The notes beneath the pieces are model-generated. The model was not told the origin of the DNA and made no database searches. It worked only from the letters and a program-made list of their open reading frames with translations. This document shows, in pieces, positions 7,195 through 8,825 of a DNA stretch of 8,825 nucleotides. This DNA comes from CAZCZZ01 sp964503335. Lineage in GTDB: Bacteria; Verrucomicrobiota; Kiritimatiellia; CAIVKH01. A program made the translations under genes and the position numbers. The stretch lies in the NCBI GenBank assembly GCA_964503335.1, contig CAZCZZ010000095.1:1-8825 (forward strand), written 5' to 3'. Numbering within the stretch: position 1 is the stretch's first letter; each line of letters begins with the position of its first letter.

Positions 7195-7270
7195 GCCCAT
7201 GTAGCTCAGATGGTAGAGCACGTCCTTGGTAAGGACGAGGTCGGCAGTTCGATCCTGCTCGTGGGCTCCA
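7195..7270 (+). tRNA. trnT: tRNA-Thr (anticodon GGT)
   Basis: A complete cloverleaf of 76 nt with encoded CCA. The acceptor stem is GCCCATG (7195-7201) with CGTGGGC (7260-7266), containing one G-U pair. The D stem is GCTC/GAGC (7204-7207, 7216-7219). The anticodon stem is CGTCC/GGACG (7221-7225, 7233-7237), with loop TTGGTAA and anticodon GGT at 7228-7230. The T stem is GGCAG/CTGCT around a TTCGATC loop. The discriminator is T7267 and CCA is 7268-7270. It reads ACC and ACU threonine codons. It sits 49 nt before tuf, the familiar tRNA-Thr-tuf linkage, and is probably processed from the same transcript. Confidence 0.97.
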
Positions 7271-7308
7271 TGAAAAATTTAGTTGAGTTAACTACAAGAA
7301 CACAAGGT

Positions 7309-7313
7309 AGGAG
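7309..7313 (+). promoter_or_regulatory. Shine-Dalgarno of tuf
   Basis: AGGAG at 7309-7313 lies 6 nt before the ATG at 7320, a near-ideal ribosome binding site that contrasts with the weak sites of most other genes here and fits a very highly expressed gene. Confidence 0.8.
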
Positions 7314-7319
7314 AAGGAA

Positions 7320-8528
<1,209 letters not shown>

Positions 8529-8550
8529 CCTAACAGATACTTTCAGCCCG

Positions 8551-8578
8551 GGGGCGTCCCGTCAAAGCGGGACGCCCC
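8551..8578 (+). terminator. Perfect 11-bp hairpin between tuf and rpmG
   Basis: GGGGCGTCCCG (8551-8561) and CGGGACGCCCC (8568-8578) are exact inverted complements around a 6-nt loop TCAAAG. A G-U pair may extend each end. No T-tract follows; the next bases lead straight into the rpmG Shine-Dalgarno (GGAG at 8584-8587). It could be a leaky terminator that lowers rpmG relative to tuf, a 3' end stabiliser for tuf mRNA, or a processing site. The structure is clear, the function inferred. Confidence 0.6.
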
Positions 8579-8593
8579 TGACTGGAGCCAATT

Positions 8594-8746
8594 ATGCCGA
8601 GAGAAATCATCACGCTGGCGTGCACGGATTGTAAGCGCCGTAACTACACATCGACGAAGAACAAGCGTCAGGGTGTGGCACGCCTCGAGATCAAGAAGTA
8701 CTGCCCGACGGAACGGAAGCACACGATACATCGGGAGCAGAAGTAA
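8594..8746 (+). CDS. rpmG: 50S ribosomal protein L33
   Basis: A 50-aa large-subunit ribosomal protein. It starts MPREIITLACTDCKRRNY, continues with the typical TSTKNKR and LEIKKYC segments and ends RKHTIHREQK, all L33 signatures. The first zinc-type pair is present (C10, C13). In the second pair only C37 remains, with E40 where four-cysteine L33 has a cysteine, so zinc binding is doubtful. The ATG at 8594 has GGAG 6 nt upstream. It lies between tuf and tRNA-Trp, the standard place before secE-nusG, and is probably co-transcribed with tuf through or past the hairpin at 8551-8578. The gene is short but the match is unambiguous. Confidence 0.95.
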   Translation: MPREIITLACTDCKRRNYTSTKNKRQGVARLEIKKYCPTERKHTIHREQK

Positions 8747-8758
8747 CGGCTTTCGCTT

Positions 8759-8825
8759 AGGCGAGTAGCTCAATTGGCAGAGCACCGGTCTCCAAAACCG
8801 GTTGTTGGGGGTTCAAGTCCCTCCT
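8759..8825 (+). tRNA. trnW: tRNA-Trp (anticodon CCA), 3' end cut by window
   Basis: The first 67 nt of a tRNA. The acceptor 5' strand is AGGCGAG (8759-8765), the D stem GCTC/GAGC (8768-8771, 8780-8783) and the anticodon stem CCGGT/ACCGG (8785-8789, 8797-8801), with loop CTCCAAA and anticodon CCA at 8792-8794. The T stem is GGGGG/CCCTC around TTCAAGT. The last two bases, CT, match the start of the expected 3' acceptor strand. The remaining acceptor bases, discriminator and 3' end lie beyond the window. It is 12 nt after rpmG; secE-nusG would be expected next. Confidence 0.95.

Noticed and set aside
6880..7221. A 113-codon minus-strand frame across the intergenic region
   Set aside because: It overlaps tRNA-Thr and the likely promoter region, and has no recognisable domain or good ribosome binding site.

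Overview
The window looks like a core-genome segment of a moderately GC-rich, Gram-negative-type bacterium. The best lineage clue is EF-Tu. Its switch I region replaces the usual RGITI with KILTI and is about five residues longer than in E. coli, a pattern I associate with Planctomycetes and relatives. A heptose-1-phosphate adenylyltransferase gene points to a lipopolysaccharide or heptose-containing envelope. The placement near the Planctomycetes/PVC group is an inference and could not be tested here.

Layout. The left edge (+ strand) holds the 3' end of isocitrate dehydrogenase (icd) and, 8 nt later, a stand-alone heptose-1-phosphate adenylyltransferase (hldC/rfaE2 type). Converging on these from the other side is a tightly packed minus-strand set, in transcription order: purK (6787-5648), purE (5612-5130), a SWIM-SNF2 helicase of 1074 aa (5120-1896), and a conserved protein of unknown role that resembles the deoxyhypusine-synthase-like family (1863-763). 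Gaps inside this set are 35, 9 and 32 nt, which suggests one transcript.

A 407-nt divergent region (6788-7194) separates purK from a + strand translation cluster: tRNA-Thr(GGT), tuf (EF-Tu), rpmG (ribosomal protein L33) and tRNA-Trp(CCA, cut by the window end). This is the start of the common bacterial order trnT-tuf-rpmG-trnW-secE-nusG. The region contains a plausible sigma70-type promoter facing tRNA-Thr, a weak hairpin followed by a T-rich tract in the leader, and a GC-rich hairpin ending 14 nt before the purK start. A perfect 11-bp hairpin sits between tuf and rpmG.

Functionally, purK and purE together convert AIR to CAIR in purine synthesis. The helicase and the DHS-like protein have no known link to that pathway, and their position directly behind purE is the least ordinary feature here. 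I found no mobile element, CRISPR array, toxin-antitoxin pair or clear defence system. I do not claim a new system. The best candidates for follow-up are the purKE-helicase-DHS-like arrangement and the leader hairpins of purK and tRNA-Thr/tuf.
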